From assembly GCA_963920525.1 (NCBI GenBank), contig OY986435.1, positions 174,690,266 through 174,754,265 of the forward strand: DNA of 64,000 bases. The letters run 5' to 3'. The stretch is from Dichetophora obliterata (taxonomy: Eukaryota > Arthropoda > Insecta > Diptera > Sciomyzidae). The notes under the pieces were generated by a model. The model saw only the letters and a list, made by a program, of their open reading frames with translations. It did not search any database and was not told the origin of the DNA. Below, in pieces: positions 1 through 11,369 of this stretch. Every line of letters starts with the position of its first letter. Within the stretch, counting starts at the first letter, position 1. The position numbers and the translations under genes are program-made.

Positions 1-519
1 CGTGAATAAAACAGAGTTGCCTGGTAAATAATTTTGATGAAATTTTCAATAAAACTGATTTTTGAAATTGATTTATTTAACTTTTAATAGAATCCAAAAC
101 ATCTGAGCTGCATATTAAAGATTCCAGCGCTGTTTTGAAAATATTAATATATTAAAACATTACAATGAACTGTGAAATGCGTAATTGTATTTTATATAAA
201 ATTCAATGGCAATTAAGACATAAAAAATCCAAAGAGCAAACCCTTGAAATGCACTTTGTGCTCGAAGTTATTGTTTAGACTTGACATTAATTTTTGGGTT
301 TTATTGAGCTTATTATTATTGAAATAGTTTCAACTTTGACGAATTTTATAAAAAACCATACAATACATTAAGTTTTTAATACCACATTCATAACACAAGT
401 TTTATAATCTGACGAATTAACAAACAAATAAAACCCAAATGCCATCCTAAAATTAAAAAAGCCCACAGTGCTGCGCTTTTTCAGGAATTCCATCTGGACC
501 AGCGCTGAAATCTTCATCG
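1..519. other. AT-rich non-coding DNA, no gene seen
   Basis: No ORF of note, no terminal repeats and no RNA gene are visible. The sequence is AT-rich with short homopolymer runs and ends at the target duplication of the hAT MITE. Confidence 0.6.
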
Positions 520-1138
520 ATTATTATTAGGCTTGGGTAGTTCACGAACGAACTAGTTCAATTGAACTATTCGCACTCAAGAACTATGTGAACTAGTTCG
601 TTGATTCTCGTTCTTTTAGTTCTTTTAGTTCAGTCGATTTTGCAGCGAGTCAGGTCGAAATGAACTAGAAAAAAATTTTGTTTTACTCAACAATGGTTTG
701 AATCCGTGCTGATACAGCTTGATACTAATGAACGGTAAAACTTTTTTGCAAAAACCAATTTTTGTGGCAAATATTGTGTGGAATGCCCCATATGTAGTAT
801 TTTTATGTAAATTTCTTCTATGTCCGCAGTTAATGATTGATTCGGTCATATAGTTCGTTTCATTTTATAGATCCGATCATGAAAGAGCAAACAAAACAAA
901 CTAAAAGACCTATTGAACTAAAAAATACAACGAGCTAACATACCTAACGATCTGAAACACAAAACGAACTATAAGACCTAACGAACTAACAACATGAACG
1001 AGTGCACGAAACGAACTAAAAGAGCGAACGAACTAACTGAACTAAAAGAACTATATGAACGAACTAGTTCATTAAACTCAACTGAACTAAAAAGAGCGAT
1101 CTTTTTAGTGAACTAAAATGCCCAAGCCTAATTATTAT
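520..1138. mobile_element. hAT-superfamily MITE with 8-bp TSD
   Basis: The element body is 528-1130 (603 bp). Its ends are inverted: the left starts TAGGCTTGGGTAGTTCAC and the right, read on the minus strand, starts TAGGCTTGGGCATTTTAG. The 8-bp direct repeat ATTATTAT lies at 520-527 and again at 1131-1138, as expected for hAT insertion. The interior is rich in repeats of the type GAACTAGTTC and GAACGAACTA in both orientations near both ends, which could be subterminal transposase-binding sites. A 74-codon minus-strand ORF inside resembles nothing I know, so the copy is treated as non-autonomous. Confidence 0.9.
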
Positions 1139-1319
1139 CCAAATACTCATTATATAAAGCAGCTGAGCAATTTTCAAATTCCAGAAACAAGCGAAATTTG
1201 TTTATAAAATAATTTGTTATTTTTCTTCAACCAGCTGTTTTGGGACAGTGATGCCAAATTGTTATAAAGTTTTACTAAAATTGATCCACTGAGGTTTGAT
1301 CTGATCTAGTGCCACGGGT

Positions 1320-1510
1320 GTGCAGCTAATGTACAACTGCGTAGCTAAGTTTAAAAATGATTCACAAAGACGTCCAAAAATTGCATCAAAACCAGAAATC
1401 GTAGCAAAAATACGTGATATGGTTTTGGAAGATCGTCAATTGACTGAGAGAGATTTAATAGAACACGGAGACATCTTAATAGATAGTGTGAGCCATACTT
1501 TAGGCCTTTG
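1320..1510 (+). pseudogene. mariner transposase N-terminal fragment (HTH)
   Basis: The translation contains KPEIVAKIRDMVLEDRQLTE, which matches the second helix-turn-helix region of mariner-family transposases, followed by a decayed DSVSHTLG stretch where functional copies have a recognition helix. No catalytic domain follows, because the sequence runs directly into the inverted-repeat element at 1515. It could derive from the same mariner group as the copy at the right edge of the window, but those two fragments cover different parts of the protein, so this cannot be tested here. Confidence 0.6.
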
Positions 1511-1514
1511 TAGC

Positions 1515-2324
1515 CTACACAAAAAAAAAATTTACAGTAAATTCTACCGATACAAACGGTAAACTGTCTATTGAAAACGAGCCAAACGATGAAAATTGTA
1601 AATTCCATCGTAAAGAAATTGTAACCTACTGTAAACTTTGTTGAGTAACAGTCTTACGGTAGCTCCACCGCAAAAGTTGTTTAATAACAATTTTTACAGT
1701 GCATGTATTGCAAAACTTGTTGGCTAACAAATTTACAGTAGCTCTACTATAGAAATTGTTGAATCAAAATTTTAACTGTGGATTTACTGTAAAGCTTGTT
1801 AGGTTACAATTATACATTAGTCTTACCGCAGAAGTTGTTGAGTAACAATTTTTACAGTGTATAATACTAACAAGAAGTCATACATTTTTTTTTGTATTCG
1901 TTTCAAAAAAAAATTTGGGTTGGATATCAGTTTTATATCATATCCGATAACATTTTTGCATTGTATTTACTTTAGAAATTTTAAGAACATATTTGGAATT
2001 ATGTGCAAAAACATGTTCGATTAAAACATATTAGCTGCCAACTTTCGAAACGTTAAGATTTACTGTCACAATTGCAAAGTTAGAATTTTTGCTCGGTAAT
2101 TTTAAATGAAAAAATAGTAACTGTGCAACAACAATGGAATTCACGAAATATGTTTTTTTATATTAACGTCCGGCTTCAACTGTTCGAAACGTTTAGATTT
2201 ACTGTTACAATTGTTAAGTTACAATTTTTGATCGGTAATTTCAAAGGAAAAAATAGTAACTGTGCAACAACAATTGTATTGACAGTAAAGTGACCGCACA
2301 TATCGTTTGATTTTTTGTGTGTAG
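1515..2324. mobile_element. Non-autonomous element with CTACAC ends and internal tandem repeats
   Basis: The left end reads CTACACAAAAAA and the right end, on the minus strand, reads CTACACACAAAAAA. Inside, 1605-1860 is a degenerate array of about 35-45-bp units built around a TTGTTGAGTAACAATTTTTA core. A longer unit of about 125 bp occurs twice in tandem (about 2035-2150 and 2160-2280), each copy carrying TAGTAACTGTGCAACAACAA. No ORF is present. The target duplication is not clear, so the superfamily is unassigned. Confidence 0.55.
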
Positions 2325-2385
2325 TGAAGAGCGCCCTAGACTATCAACTCAGAGGTTTCCGGTTCGAATCCGGGTTCGGGTATGG
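2322..2385 (+). other. tRNA-like sequence (SINE head or tRNA relic)
   Basis: A good B-box/T-arm is visible: GGTTCGAATCC flanked by a 5-bp stem (TCCGG/CCGGG). Upstream, TAGTGAAGAGCGC is a weak A-box. No matching acceptor stem can be formed with the 5' flank, so this is not a functional tRNA. It directly abuts the right end of the CTACAC element and may be a SINE head or part of that insertion. Confidence 0.4.
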
Positions 2386-2562
2386 TTCTTTTCGCTTTCT
2401 TTGTTCTTTACTGCATTTAAGAATTATTGATACAAAAATAAATGAACAACTAAATTGTGGAAAATGTGGAATTAAAGGATAGGAACAAGTGAGGGCTGGA
2501 AATGCTTATCGAGGTTAAGGCATAACACTAGCCTCGCTTATAAGCAATTGAAATTGTCTTTT

Positions 2563-2702
2563 ATGCTATGTTCACACTAAGAGCTAAAAGCGCACTTAGA
2601 GAATTTACTATATATATTTGTCACTGTTACTCCTACAGCGAGTAAAGTTCGTACATGTGGATTTCGTAAATGCCTATTTAGTTCTAAGTGTGAACATAGC
2701 AT
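2563..2702. mobile_element. Short hairpin MITE (140 bp)
   Basis: The ends are inverted repeats: ATGCTATGTTCACACTAAGA at the left and the near-perfect complement TCTAAGTGTGAACATAGCAT at the right. The inner sequence is non-coding. No confident target duplication is seen. Confidence 0.65.
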
Positions 2703-2944
2703 TAGGTTTACTCCGCCTAATTGACAATTCACAGACGGTTCCAATCAATTCTTCTTCGAATAGGATTCGAAAATAAATTTAAAAATGAGTGGGCAAAAAT
2801 TTAAAAGATCCCGAATATACGAAATCAACATAATTTTGAGGCAACAAAATATAAACATCTACAATCATGGAACAGTAAAGGTCCCAACAAGACACAGCTA
2901 ATAACATTTTAATTTTTTTAACACGTATTGTTAACCTTTTTTAA

Positions 2945-3156
2945 GTGTCCACCGTACGCAACCATTGGGGACACCATACGCAACCGACCGAAATTTTAAT
3001 TTTTATAATTTTCAATTCTGTACTATTTACACTTTTTATAAATATAATAATTATACATATAAAAATTTATCTTGAAATTTCAGCACATTTCGCTGATTTA
3101 CTGTTTTTTTAAATTAACTTAAACCGCAGTCTTTTTGGTGTCCTCCGAACGCAACC
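2945..3156 (+). repeat. Repeated GTACGCAAC motif
   Basis: Related words occur at 2945-2962 (GTGTCCACCGTACGCAAC), 2967-2986 (GGACACCATACGCAACC) and 3137-3156 (GGTGTCCTCCGAACGCAACC). A fourth, shorter one is at 3840-3854 (TGTCCTGTACGCAAC). The spacing is irregular. They may be remnants of a degenerate tandem repeat or of coding sequence. Confidence 0.35.
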
Positions 3157-3922
3157 GTGTAGATACTTTATGTTTGGATTATTGTTTTAATAAATTGTTT
3201 AAACCAATTGGTTTAAATACATATGTAGTTATTCAATATATTTTTACTCAATTTACATTTAAGTAATTAATACTACACTAAGTAGTTGCATGTAGTTAGT
3301 AGTTGTTTACATGCATTTATTTAAATAAAGAATATCTACAATAAAATAATTTGCATAATATGTAATTGATAGCAATTGTATTTATTTCAACTAAAATAAT
3401 TATAAAAGGTTCGTGATGAAAAACTGTGGTAAGAATACATCTTTAAATGCATATTTTAATACAAAAATTCTTTGATTTTCTTATAATAAAAGCAATCTTT
3501 GTACTGTGGCAGAAAATGTTTTGCAGTTTTTTAATAAATAAATTAAAAAACATTTATTTTTAATGTAAATGTATTTATTTTCTGTAGTTAAAAAATATGT
3601 AGTAAAAGTAAATAATTGAAATTAGTAAAAGTAATTACTTTTTTATTTGGACGGTGAGTTACTAATTTACATTTGTTTTAAATACATTTTTATTTATTTT
3701 TAATACAGGATTTTTTTTGGGTGAAGTTAAAATTTAAAGATAGACATATACTGAACCAAACTGGATGAAAGAAAAATTATTTGAATTCGTTTTATCATTA
3801 AAAAGCACCAAAATATACCTACATTTAAGTACTGAAAAATGTCCTGTACGCAACACGAAATGAGTGATTTATTTATATTTATTTTAAAACTTTTCAAAAT
3901 TGTATAAGACTTACCAAGACGT

Positions 3923-4057
3923 ATGGTTGGACTTGAACCACTTTTAAGGCGTGACCCTCCAATGCAAGAAGAATCAAAATTACGGCTGCATACTCTGGAT
4001 TTTGAATTGATCAATATGCCAGAAACAGGCACTTTGAGGATTTTTAAGAAACTGTAA
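3923..4057 (+). CDS. Coding-like fragment, 44 codons, unknown
   Basis: This short reading frame stands out from its AT-rich surroundings by balanced codon use and a charged, protein-like composition (MVGLEPLLRRDPPMQEES at the start, TLRIFKKL before the stop). An in-frame stop lies just upstream at 3905-3907, so it would be a C-terminal exon or a short ORF. I do not recognise the product. It may be a decayed exon of a host or transposon gene. Chance cannot be excluded. Confidence 0.22.
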   Translation: MVGLEPLLRRDPPMQEESKLRLHTLDFELINMPETGTLRIFKKL

Positions 4058-6894
4058 AGTTTCAACAGTCATAACTTTTTTTGAAAAGTTGCCACAACCG
4101 CCTGTGATGTTGTTTTTTAAAATTATGCATTTTTGGATTTTTAGGAATTATTTTCGCAAAAATACTCAAACTCGAAATTTTACACTTCCAGGAAAAACTT
4201 TCAAAACGACCAGGTTATCCAACGTAATATCATTGACTAATTTTAATTTTTGCGATTTTTATAAAATATAACGTTAAAATTCTCAAACTCAAAATTGACA
4301 AAATGTTGCACTTTCAGTAAAAAATGTCATAATGATTAAGTTATTTAAAGTAATAACACAACTTTTTTGTAATTCTTTAAAGTTTTGTCTCAGAAATTAT
4401 TTTAACAACATTTTTATTAGCATTTTTGAAAATGTTGCTTTTTAAAAGTTTGTTATTACAACAGGAAAGAATTTAAAATTTACTACTCTGGTACTTTTCA
4501 CCTGATGTTTTTGTTTGATAATTCATTTTAAATAACAATTAAATATAGATCGAAGTGCATACCTGGTTTTTTAAAAAATACTTCAAGTGCTGTTTTTATT
4601 ACTTCTTATATCGACTAACTAATATCGACTTTTTATAACTTTAAATATAATGATATGTTAATTTATCTTTCTACTACGTTACTTTATTTTTAATTTTTTT
4701 ACAAACATAAAGACAAATCTTGTAAAGCGCAACAGTATATAGAAAAAGTTATGTTTAACAAAATGTGTTAATTTTCTATTTAGACAAGGTTTTATTATTT
4801 CACATAATTTCTGAACACATTTTTCAAACTGTGACAAAATTTGCTGAAATCAATATTGTAAAAAAACCATGAAGTTTTCTTTTAATGGACTTTTTCGCAA
4901 TCCTTTAAAATATAATATATACAGATAAATGATTTTCTGAACTGCCCAGAGATGGATAAACAGGTCAAAGATGAATAAACAGATATGAGATGAATACATA
5001 GATAAGCCCAGATAAATTACACAAATGTAAATACATACATATGTATTAAAAGTTTAATTAAAAATTATAAATATGTATGTTTAACAGAAATCAAACAAAG
5101 AATAGTGTGTAGTATAACTTTCTTTGATTCGATTTTATGTAACCAAAAAGTTGGCTTTGTATATATGTTATTAATGCGGTAAGGACTTTAATAAGTTAAA
5201 TTTTTAAAATTGTTGAAATAAATTTTTTTGTATTGAAAATTATTTGAAAAAAAAAATTTCAAATACATAGATATTTAGAACTCTTCACAATAATTATTAT
5301 CACATATTTTTCATATCAAATCTAATTAAAAGAAGGAAAATATTTGTTGCAAATATTTCGTAATACATATATGTAAAATATTTTCAAACAGTTAATTGAT
5401 CATGAAAATGGGATATTTGCTTGGTTTCTATCTATTCAGCTAAGAACAAAACAAAACAATATCGGCTATGTTAGAAATATGGCTGACAACAAGAACAACA
5501 ACAGCAACGTTCAGCTGAGGATAAAACGAAACCAATTCGGCATAGAAAAGGAAACATGCAAATAGCTAAATACGCTAAAAACAGTGACAATTACATTTTT
5601 TTCATTTTCATTTATAATAGTCAATTCGGATACTCAAGAGTTTGTAATTGCCATATGATCTGTGCTTTTGTTTTGGTTTCGTTGTTGCTTGACTTTGCTG
5701 GTGTTTTCATTCCTCTCCTCCGGCCGCTCACACTCGCAGCATGTCATCATTAGGAAACCAGTTGCGTGTGTACTACAAAATTCTCTCAGTACAATTTGTT
5801 TTCGGTCGACTCATTTCATTGGCTCATTTTCAGCTCTGCTCTCAATATCGCCACACATTTTCTTCGCACGGGCTGCACCTCAATGGTCATAATTTTTCGC
5901 CTTATTGAACTAATTCGCCTTTGAAATCTCTTTACTATTATTAATTCTCCTTGGTAATTGTTGTTGGTTCTGTAAGCAGAAATTCTTTTAGATATTTTTA
6001 ATTTTTACTCGACATGAACAGCTGATTTTGACAACTAGCTTGCTTTTCTCTGCCTTCTACTTCATTCCTCTCCGAGTCGGCCCTACCTGGTTATTCTGCC
6101 ATGAGTTGAAGTACGAATAAAACGAATGTTTATTTTCAGCAAGATAAATACAATAGCGAATACAGATGCGTGTAGCTACAGAGGTAAATTTGCGCATGCG
6201 TTACTAAGCATGCGATGCGCTTTAAAAACTGTATTTATTTTTTAAATACCATAATAAATTAAAATTGTTTATATTATGCATTATATTTTTTCCAAAATAA
6301 AAATTTATTTTGTTAACTGAAATTTTAATTTTAAATTACTTTTAAAATATACATATATGTATATGCTCTTTACTACAGGAAAATAAATAATTAAAATTTA
6401 CTCATATTTATTTCCATTAAATAAACATAACTTTGAATTACATTTAGTTTTAACCCACAAAACAAATGAACAAGAACAACAAATTCATCACCAAAAATAT
6501 CAAACAAAAACTTTTTATAAAACAAAACATATTTTTACATGAATTTAATTGTGATCTTTTTAGATCAGGTAAGTTTGAAGAAGGACAACAACAACAAGTT
6601 CGTTTTTGAATAATTTTTATTAAGAAGATAAAACGCTTTAAAATAGTTTTGAAAAATATAAATAAAAAAAACCAGAATTTTTCTCTATTGCTGTATAAAA
6701 AGGAATTCTACGTCTATACTTACGATACTATCGAAACTGTGTCTTTTTTTTATTGTATTCTTTATTTGAGTTTCAACGTGAGTGCTTCTAGTGTTAAGTG
6801 TGAGCATCTTTTATTTAAAGTTAAGGGAACCTGCAATTCTTCCTAAAACTTCGTTTCCCATTTGAATCAGACTGTTAACCCTTAAATGCATGAT

Positions 6895-6910
6895 GTATCT
6901 TTAAAGATAC
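6895..6910. repeat. piggyBac subterminal palindrome
   Basis: The 16-bp palindrome GTATCTTTAAAGATAC is followed by AACC. Close relatives (GTATCTTAAAAGATAC) occur at 7239-7254 and 9829-9844. The last two lie in a longer inverted pair, about 7235-7268 against about 9813-9849, which also shares GCACTCC/GGAGTGC. Such internal inverted repeats are typical transposase-binding sites in piggyBac elements. The binding role here is inference. Confidence 0.7.
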
Positions 6911-7545
6911 AACCAGAAAAAACAGTGTAATTCCTTAATTTCTTTACAAAATTAAAAAAATATTGTAAGCAACTACTCAGAACTATATTTTCTATCATAT
7001 TGAATCATACTTATATCAATTGTTTTTAGCTTATTAGGTTTACATAACGTTAAACTCAAAATTTTAAAATTCATATATTTTTAGAAAAAGCCATTTTTAT
7101 AGTCACATTTTAACAATAATAGTATTTTTAATTTAGACAAAAAATTAATATGTCCTTCTGTGATATGTATTTTAATAATAAATAAAATTTTAAACAAATG
7201 CGACCCCAACTTTAGTTGCAAAATCACTTTTAGTGGTTGTATCTTAAAAGATACACTATGCACTCCGCACTAATTTCAAATATTCCTTTGTTTTTTTTTT
7301 TGTACATTGTGTTTGTATTTGAAAACACAAATTTTGTATAGAAAAATAAACATTTGAACAGGTTGCTTTTTTTTCTTGTGTGCACTTACTTGGGTTTTTT
7401 TTATTCTTTCTCAGTCGTTTGATACGAGAGGTTGCTTTGGTTGCCACGGAAATAATTTAATTTTATTCAGTGCAATTATTTGATTGTGAGGTTGCTTTTA
7501 TCTATTCAGAATTTTTGTTATTCTATTTACATATAAATCATAACT

Positions 7546-9699
7546 ATGAACGCTTTTACTCAAAGAAAAACAAGAATGACCGATGATGAAATATGCAAAG
7601 TACTTTGCAACAGTGAAGATTTTCCTTATGACAGCACTGATGAAAGCAGTGATGATGAAAGGGAAATTCCACAAATATGCTCCACTAAAACAAAAAACGT
7701 GTTACTCATTGATAATAATATCGAGTCTGAAGAAACCGAACTAAGTTTTGAGTTGAATGACTCAATTCATGACTCGTTTATTGCCCTAATGAACGATGAT
7801 AACAAGTCCACGACCTCTGTTCTGTCTCCTGTTACTGCAAAATGTTCTTCTTCAAACCTTTCTAAAACCAGTACTCCAATTTCTACTTCAAAAAAAATTA
7901 GGTCACCTGCACTTACAAAATGTGCTACCACAAATTTGGTTATTTCTAATTTGGTTATTTCTAACTCTCCTGTTTCTAAAGAAAATTCTGAATCTATATC
8001 AGGACCTTCTGCTTCCCTAGATCATTCTTTAGAGCTTCAGACAAGTTCTTCGACATTCAATTTATTTCCATCAAAATTTCAAGACATAAAAGTAGATCCT
8101 AAATCTTCAGCATTTGAAAAAACAATCTGGAAACAAGGTAATTTGCAATTTCATAGTAAAGAAGTAGATTTTCGGGGAGATAGCTCTCTCAGTGATGATA
8201 TTCAATCATTAGTAACTCCTTATCAAGTTTGGAGCTATTTATTTCCAGAAAGCTTAGAAAACCTTTTAGTTGAAGAAACTCTACGGTATGCTGGATTAGA
8301 TGAAAAGTTTTCCTTTAGTATTTCGGAGTTGCGAAAGTTTATTGGTGTTATGTTTTACATGACGTATTTCAATTTACCAAATACCAGAGATTATTGGTCA
8401 AGCAATAATGACCGATCAGTAGACGTTATAAAGCAGCAAATGACGGTAAACCAGTTCGAAAAAATAAGGCAATATCTACATTTTAATGACAAAGAAAAAA
8501 ACCTACCACGCGACGATCCGAAACGTGATAGACTCTACCTTATTAGGCCGGTTGTTGACTCCCTAAATGATACATTTGGTTCTGTTTCCAAGTTAGCGAG
8601 ATTGTCTGTAGATGAACAAATGTGTTCGACAAAAATGAGCAGCTATATGAAACAATATCTGCCAAACAAGCCTAAAAAGTGGGGATTTAAATTTTTTGTG
8701 TTATGTGATACTAAAGGGTATGCTTACAAGTTCGAAATTTATACCGGAGCAAATGAAGCTATGCGCCCAGAAGAGCCAAATTTGCAAGCATCTGCAAACA
8801 TTGTAGTAAGGTTAGTTCGTGAAGTTCCTAAGTTTAAAAACTACATATTATACTTTGATAATTACTACACTACAATTCCTTTACTTATACACCTTAGAAC
8901 CCAGGGAATTCTTTCTGTTGGTACAATCCGACGGAATAGGATAAAAAATTGCAAGCTTCCAGAAGAAAAAACAATGATGAAGTTTGAACGAGGAACCAGC
9001 CAGGAGTTTGTAGCTAGTATCTATGGTATAGATGTGACTTCTATTTCATGGAAGGATACAAAAATTGTCAATTTAGTTTCGACTTATATAGGAAATAAGC
9101 CACCCTTTTCCTCAATCACGCCAAATGAAAGTTTATTTGTTCGTAGATTTGACAAAAAGCAAAACAAATCGACAACGGTCTCTTGTCCGCAAATTGTGAA
9201 AGACTACAATAAAAATATGGGAGGCGTCGATCTATTGGATAGTTCCATGAGCCGCCACAAAATAACTTAAAAAAGCAGAAAGTGGACAAACAGATTGTTT
9301 TACCACCTATTAGATATGACCTGCATCAATGCATGGATTCTTTACAAAAGAATTAACCAAGATCAAGCAAAAACAAAAAATTTACGATTGATAGATTTCA
9401 AATTGGAAGTGGCAGATTCACTTTTCAATTATAAAAATTCATCAAAACATACTACAGTTCGTCGACGACCAAACATAGAAACTGAAATCCAGAAAAAAAA
9501 ACAAAAGCCGAATTCGCAAGTACCACCTCCCGAAGATGTAAGACTAGACGGAACACAACATTGGACGCTCGTAAGTAAGAAAGGAAGATGCAAGATGCCA
9601 GGTTGCACAGGTCAAACAAAGATGTTTTGCAGTAAGTGTGAATTAAATCTATGTCTCACGGCTGATAAAAACTGCTTTTTTAATTACCACAACCAATAA
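7546..9699 (+). pseudogene. piggyBac transposase with one in-frame stop
   Basis: This is the DDD transposase that would cut and paste the surrounding TTAA-flanked element. The frame opens at ATG 7546 with an acidic N-terminus (CNSEDFPYDSTDESSDDE). The DDE_Tnp_1_7-type core follows, with the expected aspartates in LSVDEQM (about residue 360), YILYFDNYYTT (about 440) and MGGVDLLD (about 560). A TAA at 9268-9270 stops translation after 574 codons. The same frame then continues through 9699 with LDMTCINAWILYKR and a C-terminal cysteine-rich zinc domain (CKMPGC, CSKCELNLC). The lesion is a nonsense change without frameshift. The C-terminal zinc domain, which in piggyBac binds the ends, would be lost. 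Confidence 0.9.
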
Positions 9700-9980
9700 A
9701 ATTAAATATTTTTCATTTATGTCTATATATATATGTATACAACTTATAAAAAATAAACTTTTGTTATTCAAATCGTAAACAGTATTTGTTTTTCTCATGT
9801 GTTGTTATTTTAGCGGGGAGTGCATATTGTATCTTAAAAGATACAACCAAGTTTTTCTTCATAAAATAAACAAAATAACTTTTTTTTCAAAAATTTAAAC
9901 GCAGTTATTATTTTTTAATAGGATTTCATTATATATATCATTTTCGCAAAAATCTGAGACTATATGCATTTAAGGGTTAA

Positions 9981-10597
9981 CAAGCTCTTATCCGCATATT
10001 TAAGCTTAGAAAGTCTAAGCAACGATAAGTTTTCAATTTCTTATCCACTTACGTACTCGAACTCTAGGTGCTTTTCTAGTGCTTTTTCTTTATATATAAG
10101 TTCTTAAGTTAAAAGTTGGTTATTAAAGTTACTGAAATATTTTGTGGACGCTGACACAACGCAAGGTTGTCTATCTAAATATTCCGCTATTAGAAAAACT
10201 TTTAAAAAATGCAATACAACAATACTATCATCGGCATCGGTGTAACGTCTTTTCTTTTATGAAACTATGCTCAATCTTCCACCTTCTAATAAAATATCGG
10301 AGTAAACGTTTGAAAAAAAGAGTAATTCTAAAATCAAACTTAAGCCATATTGTTAAAAATTCAGACTCTCTTTAGAAATCCTACTTGTTTCCTTTTAAAA
10401 ATAAAATTTATTTATAAATCTATTCAAAATTTTTTAATAATGAATAAAATTAACGATTAAATATATTTATTCATCATTCGGAAATAAAAATTCAATCAAA
10501 TACTTGTTATTCGAACTTTTTAATAATCAAAATATTTTTTTATTTTTGTTTTGAATTATTCTTGCCCTACACTGCCTTCTACTACATTTCCAAACAG
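9981..10597. other. Non-coding DNA upstream of pickpocket exons
   Basis: AT-rich sequence between the piggyBac element and the first recognisable exon. A 77-codon ORF at 10142-10375 looks like chance. A TATATATAAG followed by less AT-rich sequence near 10095-10165 could be a promoter or an LTR relic, but nothing confirms this. The 3' end of the interval holds the intron acceptor (CCAAACAG) of the next exon. Confidence 0.4.
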
Positions 10598-11368
10598 CGA
10601 CGCTACAATCGAGCAACGTCAGTGCCGCAACAACGAAGAATCTAATTTACGCATGTTTCCAAGAACATATTCGAGAAATTTATGCCTAATGGAGTGCCGT
10701 GCGCAGTTTGCTCTGCGTAAGTGCAATTGTCTACCACACTTCTACGGCCGAATGGAGTTTCTTTACTCCCATCCATTGAATATATGTGATGTAAAAGGCC
10801 TTAATTGCTTGGCGAACTACACTGAGATACTACGAAATCTAGAGAGCTCAAAAGATGGCATGTTGAACTGCTCTTGTTTGCAAAACTGTCACTTAATGCA
10901 TATCAAAACAGCAATGTGGGTAGGTTTTATGCGATGAAATTAAGAAAAAAAAAAGAAAAAAGAAGAATTGTATTTAATTTATCAATATTTTGTAGTATCC
11001 TTTGCTTCAGTTTGTTAAAACAATTGTATTTTACCCATAACAGGAACCACGTATAAAGTTCAGCAATAAATTTCCGTTCAAATATGTTTTTGTCAATTTT
11101 GGAACAAAATCTAAAATCAAATAAAAACGCAGCATTATTATGACAAATATAGACTTTGGAGGTATGTTTGCTTGCTATTGAAACTTTTTATAATTTATAT
11201 ATATGTATGTTTGCATTTGGGTTTCTCATAGTGGCTGTTGGTAATGTACTTGGATTCTTTTTTGGCAGCTGTCTACTAAGTTATATCGAGATTGCTTATT
11301 TCTTTTCGCTAAGACTGTACTGGTTCAGAAGAGGATATCGTGGTGCAGTTCAATGGGTGAGACACTAG
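10598..11368 (+). pseudogene. Pickpocket-like DEG/ENaC channel, last three exons (copy 1)
   Basis: This encodes the C-terminal half of a degenerin/epithelial sodium channel subunit, a trimeric plasma-membrane cation channel. Exon A (10598-10919) carries the extracellular cysteine-rich domain: YSRNLCLMECRAQFALRKC, NCLPHFYGR, GLNC, CSCLQNC. Exon B (11044-11161) should lead into the second membrane segment. Exon C (11232-11368) encodes VGNVLGFFFGSCLLSYIEIA and YFFSLRLYW, the pore-lining TM2 with its GxS-like selectivity region, and ends in a stop. Splice sites are canonical (GTAGGT, ACAG, GTATGT, ATAG). Exon B is broken: relative to copy 2 it has a 1-bp insertion near its start and a TAA before KRSIIMTNIDFG. 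N-terminal exons are not found upstream in the window. Confidence 0.85.
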
Positions 11369-11369
11369 A

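Larger units (their letters stand above)
2703..6874. other. Long AT-rich non-coding stretch
   Basis: About 4.2 kb without a convincing gene. Apart from the short repeated motif at 2945-3156 and the coding-like fragment at 3923-4057, it is AT-rich with poly-A/T runs. The part at 5500-6200 is less AT-rich and could be remnant host intergenic or UTR sequence, but none of its short ORFs resembles a known protein. Confidence 0.5.
6875..9980 (+). mobile_element. piggyBac-family transposon, near full length
   Basis: TTAA target duplications are at 6875-6878 and 9977-9980, flanking a 3,098-bp element (6879-9976). The 13-bp terminal inverted repeats are CCCTTAAATGCAT at both ends, with the CCC start usual for piggyBac. 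Just inside lie palindromic subterminal repeats (6895-6910, 7239-7254, 9829-9844). One transposase gene occupies the centre on the plus strand. The ends look intact and mobilisable in trans, while the transposase carries a single premature stop. Confidence 0.93.

Noticed and set aside
625..849. 74-codon minus-strand ORF inside the hAT MITE
   Set aside because: No resemblance to a hAT transposase or BED finger; the element is only 603 bp and non-autonomous.
2322..2385. Functional tRNA gene
   Set aside because: T-arm is good but there is no acceptor stem or proper D-arm.
5760..5900. Apparent similarity to 53390-53480 around GAGAGCAGCTCTC-like words
   Set aside because: Match is limited to about 15 bases around a self-complementary word; flanks do not align.
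10142..10375. 77-codon ORF upstream of ppk copy 1, considered as an N-terminal channel exon
   Set aside because: Lacks the FCxxTxIHG and TM1 features found in copy 2; composition fits chance.
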